Below are positions 6,595-12,800 of a DNA stretch of 12,800 bases, in pieces. The first letter of the stretch is position 1. The number at the start of each line of letters is the position of its first letter. Made by a program: the position numbers and the translations under genes. The notes under the pieces were generated by a model, which saw nothing but the letters and a program-made list of their open reading frames with translations, did not search any database and was not told where the DNA came from. This DNA comes from Planctomycetia bacterium (lineage in GTDB: Bacteria; Planctomycetota; Phycisphaerae; Phycisphaerales; SM1A02). The DNA is taken from positions 1 through 12,800 of the forward strand of contig SYHM01000149.1 of the NCBI GenBank assembly GCA_005799205.1, given 5' to 3'.

Positions 6595-7866
6595 ATGCGC
6601 GGCGGGAGGATGATTCCGTGGTTTGTGTCTGGCGCGATCCATGCACTGCTGGTGGCACTGCTCTTCAGTGTCGGAATCGTCACTCTTCGCCCGTGGGTGC
6701 AGCGCGACGACGCAACCACACTTGGTGGCGCCACATTTCGTTTCGAGGCTGCGCCAGTTGAACGCACACTTGTCGCGCCAGCCACAGTGCATGCGCCCTC
6801 TCCAGTGGCTGAGCCGCGCGGAGTGAGTGCAAAGGCGATGGCTGTGGCACAACGCGCATCCACTGGGGTGAGAGAGCACGCGCAACGTGTGCAGGATGAT
6901 GCGACCAGTCGACTCGACCGGCCGGTTCGCTCGATCGATCTGCCGCGCAGTGTGCTGTCGGTCGCAGGAGTTCGTGCGGATGTCGCACACCGCATCGTGT
7001 TCCTGCTCGACGCCTCTGGATCGATGATCGGCGCCTACCGCACGGCCGTACAGGAAATCATCGACGCGATCGCACGGTTAAACGAAGAGCAGCAGTTTGC
7101 GATCGTCGTCTTTCAGCGCGGAGAGGCGTTTCTCGCACCACCAGAATCGATGCGCCGCGCTGGACCAACCCTTGGCCAACGCGGACTTCAGGAGCTCTCG
7201 CGGTGGCTGCTCGATGAGATCAATCCAGGTGGAGGGAGCCATCCCCTCAAGGCGATGCGCGTCTCGATGGCTCTGAAACCCGACACAGTCGTGATCGTGA
7301 GCGCTGGGTTGCTCGGCGCCGCCGACAGTGCCTCCGATCGCGACGCGCTGCTCGCTGAGTTCGACGCACTCAATCCTGCTGATGCCCTCACAAGGAGGCG
7401 TCCAGTGCAGTTGGCCTGCATCCACCTGCTGCAACCAGAACCGCTTGGCGCGCTCGCCGAGATTGCTCGGTTGCACGGCGGGCCGAACTCGTACCGATTC
7501 GTCGGACGAATGTCCGACATTCGTGGTTCGCACGACGCATCGATCTCGGTCGCTGACGAGACGACGCTGCGCATGGACGAGGCGAGCGCCATCATGAAGG
7601 CTGGCGACGTCGCACGCGCGCGCACTCAGTTTCTTCGCATCGGGCTTGGCGAACCCCTTCATAGCAGCGCTCCGACCGCGCTCGTGTGCGCCGCAGAGAT
7701 CGCACTGCTCACCGACCACGATCGCGCGGGCGCAGCACTCCTCGCACGGGCCTCGTTGCAAGGGGCACGCGCGTTCGGATTGCGCGCGACCGAAGCGCGC
7801 GCAGAGTCGGTCCTTCGCGCATCCAACGAACCAAACCCCACTCCTCGTGAAGAGACCCAACCATGA
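6595..7866 (+). CDS. Membrane-anchored von Willebrand factor A (vWA) domain protein
   Basis: A 423-residue protein with an N-terminal anchor (about residues 8-31), a Pro/Ala-rich linker to about 125, a vWA domain (about 130-300) and a C-terminal helical, TPR-like part (about 325-410). The MIDAS first motif is intact: VFLLDASGSM with Asp139, Ser141 and Ser143. The second motif is atypical (PGGGSHPL, Ser215 where Thr is usual). The third, normally TDG, reads VSAGLLG, so the usual Asp is missing (Ala237). Metal binding may be weakened or lost. vWA domains mediate protein contacts; the predicted placement is with most of the chain in the periplasm. It starts 3 nt after the DoxX stop. An alternative ATG at 6610 has GGGAGG directly abutting it, too close for a good SD. 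The stop overlaps the ExbB-type gene by ATGA. The likely role is a partner of the ExbB/ExbD complex, by inference. Confidence 0.88.
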   Translation: MRGGRMIPWFVSGAIHALLVALLFSVGIVTLRPWVQRDDATTLGGATFRFEAAPVERTLVAPATVHAPSPVAEPRGVSAKAMAVAQRASTGVREHAQRVQDDATSRLDRPVRSIDLPRSVLSVAGVRADVAHRIVFLLDASGSMIGAYRTAVQEIIDAIARLNEEQQFAIVVFQRGEAFLAPPESMRRAGPTLGQRGLQELSRWLLDEINPGGGSHPLKAMRVSMALKPDTVVIVSAGLLGAADSASDRDALLAEFDALNPADALTRRRPVQLACIHLLQPEPLGALAEIARLHGGPNSYRFVGRMSDIRGSHDASISVADETTLRMDEASAIMKAGDVARARTQFLRIGLGEPLHSSAPTALVCAAEIALLTDHDRAGAALLARASLQGARAFGLRATEARAESVLRASNEPNPTPREETQP

Positions 7867-8561
7867 CACAAGCGACAACCATCCCATCCACACTTGAGGC
7901 CGCCAAGATCTTCTTCGTCTCGTACAGCACGCTGCCAGATGGATCCCAGCAGATCGAGTGGCTCGGAAGCATCATGATCTGGGTGCTCATCGCGATGAGC
8001 GTGATGAGTGTCGGACTCATCACGAGCGCTCTCACCAGACACCGCAAGAGAGTGATCATTCCCAACGCAGTCGCCGATGCATTTCTTCGCTCGTGCACGA
8101 CAGGGTCACCGAACGAGGCACGGGCGATCGTTGCAGCTGATGGGAGCGACTTCTCGCGCATGGCGCTCGCGGCACTCGACACACTCCCACTGGGACGCGC
8201 TGGGGCGGTCGATGCAGCTGAACAGACCGCTGAGGAGTGCGCGGCGCGGCGATTTCGGTCGATCGAGATCTTGAATGTGTTTGCGCAGATCAGCCCGATG
8301 ATCGGGCTCTTTGGCACGGTCTACGGCATGATCGTCGCATTCCAAACAGTTGCCGCCACTGGAGGGCAGGCCGACCCCGCGTTGCTCGCTGGTGGAATCG
8401 GCACAGCACTCGTCACGACATTTTGGGGATTGGTGGTCGCAATTCCAGCGCTTCTGACCTATGCCACCGTGCGAAACTGGATCGATGCGCTCATCGCCGA
8501 AGGCCTTGAAGTCACATTGCGCGCGACAGCCTCGTTCGCAGCGCGAGGTCAGCAGCCGTGA
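7863..8561 (+). CDS. MotA/TolQ/ExbB-family proton channel protein
   Basis: Inner-membrane protein of 232 residues, a typical ExbB/TolQ size. It is expected to form the oligomeric ring around ExbD-type subunits and use the proton motive force to drive an envelope process. Three helices are visible: about 33-57, 137-163 and 175-200, with the cytoplasmic loop between the first two. The signature SPMIGLFGTVYGMIVAF (144-160) and GGIGTALVTTFWGLVVAIPA (177-196) matches the two channel-lining helices, including Thr152 and Thr185/Thr186. There is no long cytoplasmic tail like that of ZorA. ATG 7863 overlaps the vWA stop, and the stop overlaps the next start by GTGA, so it is translated in a chain with its partners. 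No TonB or TolA partner is in the window. Confidence 0.93.
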   Translation: MTQATTIPSTLEAAKIFFVSYSTLPDGSQQIEWLGSIMIWVLIAMSVMSVGLITSALTRHRKRVIIPNAVADAFLRSCTTGSPNEARAIVAADGSDFSRMALAALDTLPLGRAGAVDAAEQTAEECAARRFRSIEILNVFAQISPMIGLFGTVYGMIVAFQTVAATGGQADPALLAGGIGTALVTTFWGLVVAIPALLTYATVRNWIDALIAEGLEVTLRATASFAARGQQP

Positions 8562-9022
8562 GCCTCTTGCACGCGCGAGGGCCCGCGCGAATCGATGCCA
8601 ACCTCACCCCGCTCATCGATCTCGCGTTCTTGCTGATCGTGTTCTTTGTGCTGATTGCACGAATGAGCGGCGAGCAGCTGCCCGCCGTCTCGCTTCCTGA
8701 ACCGCACAGGGCGGCGCTGACCCCGATCCGATCAGGGCAGCGAATCGCCATCAATGTGATTCGCGATGGCACAACCATCGTGCGATCACTCGGCTCTCAA
8801 CGATTTTCTGCTGACAGCGCTGGAGAGGGTGCGCTCATTGAAGCATTGATGCAGCGCATCGCGCGTGATCGCACTCTTCCTGTCGACATTCGCGCGGACC
8901 GTTCTCTTCCCTACACCGAGGTGCAGCCCATCCTGCACGCAGTCGCGCAGGCCGCGGAACGCGCGGGGGTCGGACCGATCACACTGCGCGTATGCGCGCT
9001 CGAGAGCGCCGCGAATGAATAG
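8558..9022 (+). CDS. ExbD/TolR-family protein, first copy
   Basis: A 154-residue single-pass protein: short cytoplasmic N terminus, one helix (about 17-36) and a periplasmic domain. NLTPLIDLAFLLIVFFVLIA carries Asp21, the position of the protonatable Asp (Asp25 in E. coli ExbD) needed to couple proton flow. The periplasmic part ends in a beta-alpha-beta pattern (LPVDIRADRSLPYTEVQPIL) as expected for the family. The start is GTG 8558, sharing GTGA with the ExbB stop; GAGG lies 9 nt upstream. Its 3' end overlaps the second ExbD gene by 8 nt. Confidence 0.93.
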   Translation: MSLLHARGPARIDANLTPLIDLAFLLIVFFVLIARMSGEQLPAVSLPEPHRAALTPIRSGQRIAINVIRDGTTIVRSLGSQRFSADSAGEGALIEALMQRIARDRTLPVDIRADRSLPYTEVQPILHAVAQAAERAGVGPITLRVCALESAANE

Positions 9023-9491
9023 ACGCCGCGCTGCGCAAGGGGCGAAACTCTCGCTCGCCATGACTCCGATGATCGACGTGGTCTTCTTGCTGCTCGTTTT
9101 TTTTGTGTGCACCGTGCGATTTGAGCGGCGCGAAGAGGTCTATCAACTCGACTTGCCCGTACGAGGCGCAAGCGCCGACCCATTCGCGCTTGAAGAGTCG
9201 CCCGTCGAACTGCGCATCGGCGCTCGCAGCAGATCTCAGCTCGCGATCGAATTGCGTGCCGATGGAGTTGTGAGAACGGTTGCTACGTTCGACGACCTCA
9301 CGTCGCTGCTCACTTCACTGCAGCGACCTCGATCGTCCGCCACCGCTGCGCCAGAAGCACTCTTCGAGGCAACGCATCCGATTCTCGTCGTACCCGAGCC
9401 ACTGTGCGAGTGGCAGGACGCTGTCGACGCATTCAACGCCGCGTTGCGGGCTCGATACACCAACATTGGATTCGCCGAGATTGGTTCATGA
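9015..9491 (+). CDS. ExbD/TolR-family protein, second copy
   Basis: A 158-residue paralogue of the preceding gene, with the same plan: one helix (about 14-34) and a periplasmic domain. SLAMTPMIDVVFLLLVFFV keeps the protonatable Asp21. Outside the helix it is quite different from the first copy, with a longer central segment (about residues 40-110), so the two are not a recent duplication. It could form a heterodimer with the first copy inside the ExbB ring. I chose ATG 9015 because the longer open frame (from 8865) would lie within the previous gene and add a non-family N terminus. The stop overlaps the next start by ATGA. Confidence 0.91.
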   Translation: MNRRRAAQGAKLSLAMTPMIDVVFLLLVFFVCTVRFERREEVYQLDLPVRGASADPFALEESPVELRIGARSRSQLAIELRADGVVRTVATFDDLTSLLTSLQRPRSSATAAPEALFEATHPILVVPEPLCEWQDAVDAFNAALRARYTNIGFAEIGS

Positions 9492-12037
9492 ACGGTGCAT
9501 GTGCACTCATTGCTAGCGTGTGCCTCGCCGCAGGGGCAATCGCTAGCCCGTGTGCCAATGCCACACAGCAGGGCGATCCAACGCTCGCGCTGATTCGAGA
9601 AGATGACTTTCTGCGGGGTGTGAGTGACTTCGGGCTCGTGCACGCATTCGATGACCTCGAGCGAGTTGACCCTGCCGCGACAGCGCAGGACCCTGCCACT
9701 GAGAGGTTGCGCGCGATCGCCCGCGCGAGGATCACGCTGCGCGCGCCACAAAGCACAATGCTCGAGCGGCGGAACGCCTTCGATCAGTTGCGCCGCGCGC
9801 GCGCAGAACTCGTCGCGGCCTACCCGCGCGATGCACGCCTGCCGCTCTGGCTCGTCGACGCGGCAGAGGATGAGTTCGTGCTCGGTTTTCTCGGGCTCGA
9901 TGGGGGTGCAGAAGCGATCGCGGGGTCACCACTCGATGGTGTCACCGATCGCGCTACCGCGTCACTGGCCCGAGTGCGTGCATTACTTGCGGACGCAGCG
10001 ACCGCGAATGCCGCGGGGGCGGCAACACCAATCCCCGCCGACTCGGCACTCGCCGCTCGGCTTGGGGAAGACGCGCGAGGACGACTCCCATTCCTGCGGG
10101 CAGCCATCGATGCGCTGGCTTTGGCGATCGATCGCTCGAGTGTCGATGCAGTCGCGCAGCGAGAGCGCCTGGCGATCGCTGCTCCGCTGCACACGGCGAT
10201 CGCTGAGTTGCGCACACGCGTCCCACCTCGGCTGAAGACTGAGGTAGATCTCGCGGAAGTTGCTGCTGCGGCAACCGCCCTGCGTCTCGAGGAGGCACGA
10301 TTCGGTGCCGCACGCATCGCGCTCACCCATGACCCAGTGCTCACAACGCTTTCACGCGTGCTGGTCGCCGACGGGCTGGTCAATGAGCGGCACGGCAACG
10401 AAGCTTTGCAACAGCTCGGAGGGCTTCACAAGAGTCCCGAATTGCCGACCGCACTGCGACTGCTTGCCGCCGACGCGTTTGTTCGCACGCGCGTCATCAT
10501 GGGTAAGTCGCTCGCCGATCCACAGACGCTCGACGCATGGATCGCCACGCTCCGAACGGCACTTCCGCCCGAGAGGGCTGCGGTGCGGCGCGCCGTGCTC
10601 GACCGACTCGCAGGGGCGCTTCGGGGAACGACCGTCACTGGATCGATTCCCGCACTCGCACTCGTCGCACGCGCGGGCGACGCGTTCTTGGCCGACCAAG
10701 GTGATTCGGGTTCCGAGTCATTGCTGCGTACTTGGTCTGAGCAAAGGGTCGACTTTGAGGCACAGGCAGCTGCCCTCTCGGTACTCGCCGACGTCTACGG
10801 GGCGCATGGTGCGTGGGGACGCGCGGCCGATGCATATCGTCTCTTCGCGCAGTGCGCCGCGCAGGAGCCCACCGCCGCGACCGCGATCGTAGCCGCGCTC
10901 GATATCGAGATCGCTCTTGACAGCGCACGACCAGACGCTCGCTCAGAATCTTTCGAATCGGCGTTGCGTGCAGCACTGAGTGGATTCCCAGAACTCCCTA
11001 CCCGCACCCGCTCAGAAGCACAGTTGCTTGCGCTCGAGGTCATTCATCGAAGCGACATGCTTCTCACTGCCCCTGGCCGCGAGTCTGCCGATGGCGCGGC
11101 TGAGTTTCGAGAATTGGGTGCCCGCCTTCGCGACTTGCAGTCAGCCGCTCGCGCAGCGGGGTTCGACCCTGGGACGCGCACCACGGCCGCGATTCAGTTG
11201 GCAGCGATCGCTGCTGACCTGCTGGCGCCCGGCGAAGCCGCGAGCGCGCCGCTTCCGCCCACACTCGAAGCGTGGAACGCGATCACGCAGGCCGATGCGA
11301 GGCGGGTCTTCCGCATGCGGCTCCACCGCGCGGCGCTGCGCGATGAACCTTTGCGCGAATCACTTCACCGTGAACTTGAGGGTCTGGCTCCTACGCTGCT
11401 CGGAGAGGGTGGCGCACACGATTGTCCACCACTCGCGGAGTTTGCGTGGCAGCAAGTGGGTGCTGCGCAGCGACTGCGCGATGTGGGAGACTCGTCCTTC
11501 ACAAGGCTGGCCTCAACCGCGCTCATCGCTGCCGAGGAATGGGAGGCGATTCAACCATCAGCGGCCAAACCCGCACACGACGCGGCGTCGCGATCCCTCT
11601 ACCGCGCAGCCGCCGATGCGGCTCTGCTTGCAGCGTCGTGGGATGCCGCCACAACCCGTGCGCGCGCGCTCGCTGCACTCTCCGATGCCGATGAGGGCGA
11701 TCTCCTTCGCCTCGCCACCGCGCTCTCGCGCGCCGCGCATGCGAAAGACCAACAAGGGGACGCTGCGCGACGCGATGCACTTCGAACCGAGGCGATGGAA
11801 GCAGCGCGCGTGCTCGCTTCAAGCGTTGCGCGGGGGTCCCCGTCGTGGTGGACGGCGCAAGTGATTCAACTCGAACTCGCACAGGCAACGGGTCGCGCGG
11901 GCGAGCCGCTGCGCGCACGCATCGCGCGATTGCGCGCGTTCGATCCAGACCTCGGGGGAGAGGCGTTCAGGACCCTGTTTGAGAAACTGGAGTCGACGCC
12001 GCCGCCTGCGCCCGCAGCGGCAGCCCCGTCGCACTAG
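9488..12037 (+). CDS. Large exported alpha-helical repeat (TPR-like) protein
   Basis: An 849-residue protein starting with a Sec-type signal peptide (hydrophobic about residues 4-20, probable cleavage after ANA at 23-25). The mature chain is very Ala-rich and almost all helical. TPR-like helix pairs are clearest around 422-472 (AALSVLADVYGAHGAWGRAA). The C-terminal part (about 790-840) has a WWTAQVIQLELAQATGRAGE stretch followed by RIARLRAFDP, a pattern I associate with the end of TPR solenoids. No catalytic motif, lipobox, beta-barrel or peptidoglycan-binding domain was seen. ATG 9488 shares ATGA with the second ExbD stop, so it belongs to the same translational chain. It is likely a periplasmic scaffold acted on by the ExbB/ExbD/vWA complex, by inference. 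The stop TAG shares CTAG with the convergent gene. Confidence 0.87.
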   Translation: MNGACALIASVCLAAGAIASPCANATQQGDPTLALIREDDFLRGVSDFGLVHAFDDLERVDPAATAQDPATERLRAIARARITLRAPQSTMLERRNAFDQLRRARAELVAAYPRDARLPLWLVDAAEDEFVLGFLGLDGGAEAIAGSPLDGVTDRATASLARVRALLADAATANAAGAATPIPADSALAARLGEDARGRLPFLRAAIDALALAIDRSSVDAVAQRERLAIAAPLHTAIAELRTRVPPRLKTEVDLAEVAAAATALRLEEARFGAARIALTHDPVLTTLSRVLVADGLVNERHGNEALQQLGGLHKSPELPTALRLLAADAFVRTRVIMGKSLADPQTLDAWIATLRTALPPERAAVRRAVLDRLAGALRGTTVTGSIPALALVARAGDAFLADQGDSGSESLLRTWSEQRVDFEAQAAALSVLADVYGAHGAWGRAADAYRLFAQCAAQEPTAATAIVAALDIEIALDSARPDARSESFESALRAALSGFPELPTRTRSEAQLLALEVIHRSDMLLTAPGRESADGAAEFRELGARLRDLQSAARAAGFDPGTRTTAAIQLAAIAADLLAPGEAASAPLPPTLEAWNAITQADARRVFRMRLHRAALRDEPLRESLHRELEGLAPTLLGEGGAHDCPPLAEFAWQQVGAAQRLRDVGDSSFTRLASTALIAAEEWEAIQPSAAKPAHDAASRSLYRAAADAALLAASWDAATTRARALAALSDADEGDLLRLATALSRAAHAKDQQGDAARRDALRTEAMEAARVLASSVARGSPSWWTAQVIQLELAQATGRAGEPLRARIARLRAFDPDLGGEAFRTLFEKLESTPPPAPAAAAPSH

Positions 12038-12800
12038 CCCTGGAACGAATCGCCGGGTGAATTGTCGATCTGCCGTAGTTCATTTCGCAAGATGACAGCG
12101 AGTTCGTAGTTCTCAAGGCGCAGCGCACGTCTGAGCCTCGTCTCGAGATCGACGCGTTGACTCGATGGCAGTTTCGGTACGAGCGCGTCTCGCATTCCTC
12201 GCAGAATCGCTGATGCTGGCGAATCGGTGCCATGACCAGCGAGGAACTCTGACGATCCTGGGTTACAACGCTGCAACGATGCGAGGCCGCGGTCGATCGC
12301 CGCAAGTGCCCCTTGTGTGTCACGCGTGCGCATGCACATCGACGCTTCACATCGCGTGCGCAGCAACACCAGCGCCACATGCATAGGCTCACCCTGTAAG
12401 CGCTCCGCGTGCGCTCCACCCCGTTGGTTGATTGCCGCGAGTGCAATGGAGTTTCGCGCGCAATCGCTCAACGACGCCGCGAAGTCCTCGAGCAACATGA
12501 GCGCAACGGCTCTTTGATGAAAGAGGGCGACCTCGGCGAGAAGTGCCGCCACACCCTCGGTCGAGAGGGGGCCAGGCTGTTCCTGCCAATAGTCGAACCA
12601 CGATTCGTACCCCTCGGGGCGCGTCCCATCAGGACGGCCAGTCAATTCAAACTGCAACAGCCCCGCCTCGAGGCGGATCTGAATTCGCTTCACACCCCCG
12701 ATCCCTGCGAGAAATCGCAATTGAGGCCCGTGTGCGGAAAACTCCCAGCCTGCCAGAATCGGTCCTATGTCGTCATTCCATTCCGGACGGGTGTCGGTCA
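12034..12800 (-). CDS. UVR (UvrB/UvrC) motif-containing protein, 5' end at right edge
   Basis: The frame is open from the stop at 12034 to the right edge. The first two bases at the edge are TG followed by ACC GAC ACC, so the start codon (ATG, GTG or TTG) very probably uses base 12801, giving about 255 residues. A TTG at 12720 would cut off the conserved-looking segment DIGPILAGWEF. The N-terminal domain contains QIRLEAGLLQFELTGRPDGT (41-60), which I associate with planctomycete UVR-motif proteins. A helical middle follows (about 85-180). At 219-246 is a UVR motif: LETRLRRALRLENYELAVIL, then RNELRQID. UVR motifs mediate contacts, as in UvrB-UvrC and McsA. The protein has no nuclease or helicase domain, so it is not a repair enzyme itself; an adaptor role is likely. 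Its stop overlaps the convergent exported protein's stop. Confidence 0.85.
   Translation of the reverse strand, partial: TDTRPEWNDDIGPILAGWEFSAHGPQLRFLAGIGGVKRIQIRLEAGLLQFELTGRPDGTRPEGYESWFDYWQEQPGPLSTEGVAALLAEVALFHQRAVALMLLEDFAASLSDCARNSIALAAINQRGGAHAERLQGEPMHVALVLLRTRCEASMCMRTRDTQGALAAIDRGLASLQRCNPGSSEFLAGHGTDSPASAILRGMRDALVPKLPSSQRVDLETRLRRALRLENYELAVILRNELRQIDNSPGDSFQG

Noticed and set aside
7078..7893. 271-residue minus-strand open frame opposite the vWA gene
   Set aside because: It lies antisense to a protein with clear vWA motifs and shows no recognisable fold or plausible start signal.
7863..9491. Zorya-type defence system (MotA/MotB-like pair)
   Set aside because: The channel protein lacks a long cytoplasmic tail, the ExbD proteins lack an OmpA-like peptidoglycan-binding domain, and no helicase or nuclease gene is present.
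9820..10398. 192-residue minus-strand open frame inside the exported repeat protein
   Set aside because: Low-complexity Ala/Ser/Arg shadow of an Ala-rich coding sequence.
7863..12037. Tol-Pal or TonB transport operon
   Set aside because: No TolA, TolB, Pal, TonB or receptor is encoded; the partners are a vWA protein and a helical-repeat protein instead.

Overview
The window looks like a bacterial chromosome segment of roughly 60% GC (by eye). It is densely packed, with start and stop codons overlapping by 4 bases and few clear Shine-Dalgarno sites. The protein set suggests Planctomycetota, perhaps a Phycisphaerae-like lineage. The best hints are the UVR-motif protein at the right edge, whose N-terminal region (GRPDGTRPEG) I associate with planctomycete proteins, and the vWA/ExbB/ExbD/ExbD/TPR gene set. 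The lineage is an inference; no rRNA or other marker is present.

Left part, minus strand (5798 down to 1): a class II DAHP synthase (shikimate pathway entry) lies just downstream of a tRNA-Leu(UAG). A six-copy 13-bp tandem repeat follows, and its first copy contains the DAHP synthase stop codon. Next is a tight fatty-acid/polyketide-type group. It has a ketoacyl-synthase-like protein that has lost its catalytic Cys and first His, a catalytically intact FabF-type ketoacyl synthase overlapping it by ATGA, and a small membrane-anchored protein of unknown function overlapping FabF by GTGA. After 28 bp comes nuoG (complex I Fe-S subunit), which runs off the left edge.

Right part, plus strand (5932 to 12037): a six-gene run comprising a DoxX-like membrane protein, a membrane-anchored vWA protein, an ExbB/TolQ/MotA-type channel protein, two ExbD/TolR proteins and an 849-residue exported helical-repeat protein. 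The last five are chained by overlapping codons. Together they look like a proton-motive-force-driven envelope machine with a vWA and a repeat protein as partners in place of TonB. Its job cannot be read from the sequence.

Right edge, minus strand: a UVR-motif protein converges on the exported protein. The two stop codons share one CTAG. The gene appears to begin one base beyond the window.

The most interesting items are the live/dead ketoacyl-synthase pair, the vWA-ExbB-ExbD-ExbD-TPR machine, and the 13-bp repeat that duplicates the end of the DAHP synthase gene. No mobile elements, CRISPR arrays or rRNAs are visible. The largest gene-free stretch is 4310-4445 (136 bp), which holds the repeat and a weak promoter candidate.
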